Assembly: GCF_002305895.1 (NCBI RefSeq)
Contig: NZ_CP022203.1
Span: forward strand, 2,892,501 to 2,956,500
Length of the DNA stretch: 64,000 nt
Direction: 5' to 3'
From: Corallococcus macrosporus DSM 14697
GTDB lineage: Bacteria > Myxococcota > Myxococcia > Myxococcales > Myxococcaceae
Under the pieces are notes generated by a model. It was not told where the DNA came from and searched no databases. It was given only the letters and a program-made list of their open reading frames with translations. Shown here one piece after another: positions 63,745 to 64,000 of this stretch. A program made the position numbers and the translations under genes. How positions within the stretch are numbered: position 1 is the stretch's first letter; every line of letters begins with the position of its first letter.

Positions 63745-64000
63745 GTCTGCCGGACCGCATCGACCCGCGTCCGCCCCGGCGCATCTACCGCTGGGACCTG
63801 GACAAGACGTACCTCCAGACGGAGTTCGACTCGCTGCGTGACCTGGTGCGGACGGCGTTCCAGAAGGCCCACCAGAAGGTGGCCGTCCCGGGGGCCAGCG
63901 CGCTCATCCGCGAGCTGTCGGAGAACGGGGACTCGCGGCTGTGCATCGTCTCCGGCAGCCCCAAGCAGATGCGGGCCGTGCTGGAGGAGAAGCTCAAGCT
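63741..64000 (+). CDS. App1/HAD-like phosphatase domain protein, cut by the window end
   Basis: The first 86 residues are visible. They begin from a GTG that overlaps the plsX stop. I-Y-R-W-D-L-D-K-T-Y-L contains the D-x-D-x-T motif of HAD phosphatases, in the form seen in App1-type phosphatidate phosphatases, and I-V-S-G-S-P-K-Q is the second HAD motif with the S-G-S-P loop. A phosphatidate phosphatase beside plsX would fit phospholipid metabolism; this is inferred from position. The C-terminal part lies beyond 64000. Confidence 0.75.
   Translation, partial: MSLPDRIDPRPPRRIYRWDLDKTYLQTEFDSLRDLVRTAFQKAHQKVAVPGASALIRELSENGDSRLCIVSGSPKQMRAVLEEKLK

Overview
The window is a very GC-rich, gene-dense stretch with GC-rich third codon positions. 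Its gene content points to a myxobacterium, most likely a Myxococcus species: a gltK-gltB-gltA-gltH gliding-motility cluster, a SitI6-type double-CXXCG immunity protein, a DUF2381 (TIGR02268) protein, FHA-coupled sigma-54 activators, many small lipoproteins, and a type II secretion locus led by a sigma-54 promoter. From memory the order resembles the M. xanthus region that runs from the gsp genes to glt and plsX; I could not check this. Most starts were placed by visible ribosome-binding sites.

Region by region. 1-3.9 kb: nothing recognisable in 1-260, then a small exported protein, a metallo-beta-lactamase-fold hydrolase, an extraordinary protein built of eight-residue repeats, and two small hypotheticals. 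3.9-8.3 kb: a secreted two-domain VOC protein, then a lower-GC island (immunity protein, lipoprotein, DUF2381 protein) flanked by two copies of the 3' end of a membrane M50-like protease gene and littered with fragments of a second immunity gene and a possible toxin tail. 8.5-13.6 kb: a S46 dipeptidyl peptidase, a small Cys protein, an ECF sigma factor and a double-FHA sigma-54 activator.

13.7-28.3 kb is one long minus-strand type II secretion operon, gspC-D-E-F-(small membrane protein)-G-(G-like)-H-I-J-K-L-M-N, preceded by a textbook -24/-12 promoter and a 12-bp palindrome. The next gene upstream encodes an NtrC-type response regulator. 28.4-33.8 kb: that regulator, a ParB-like protein and the TldD/PmbA (TldE) peptidase pair. 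34.0-44.2 kb: an FHA-TPR / double cNMP-binding / NTF2-like operon, TPR proteins, a homoserine kinase-like enzyme, small lipoproteins and a membrane gluzincin. 44.2-47.4 kb: a PilZ protein and a DUF192 lipoprotein. Next comes a disturbed segment in which 138 bp of the DUF192 gene is repeated around an insert that carries a truncated metal-binding-repeat gene.

47.4-56.8 kb: an EAL phosphodiesterase, a coiled-coil membrane protein, a quinone oxidoreductase, a YbaK deacylase, purE-purK, a long-chain acyl-CoA ligase and a VWA protein. 56.9-61.3 kb: the outer-membrane module of the gliding machinery. 61.3-64 kb: a strong terminator, an MFS transporter, plsX and the start of an App1/HAD-like phosphatase cut by the window edge. 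I saw no rRNA, tRNA, CRISPR array, insertion sequence with transposase, or replication origin. The only gene-free stretch over 300 bases (45550-46122) holds two gene fragments.
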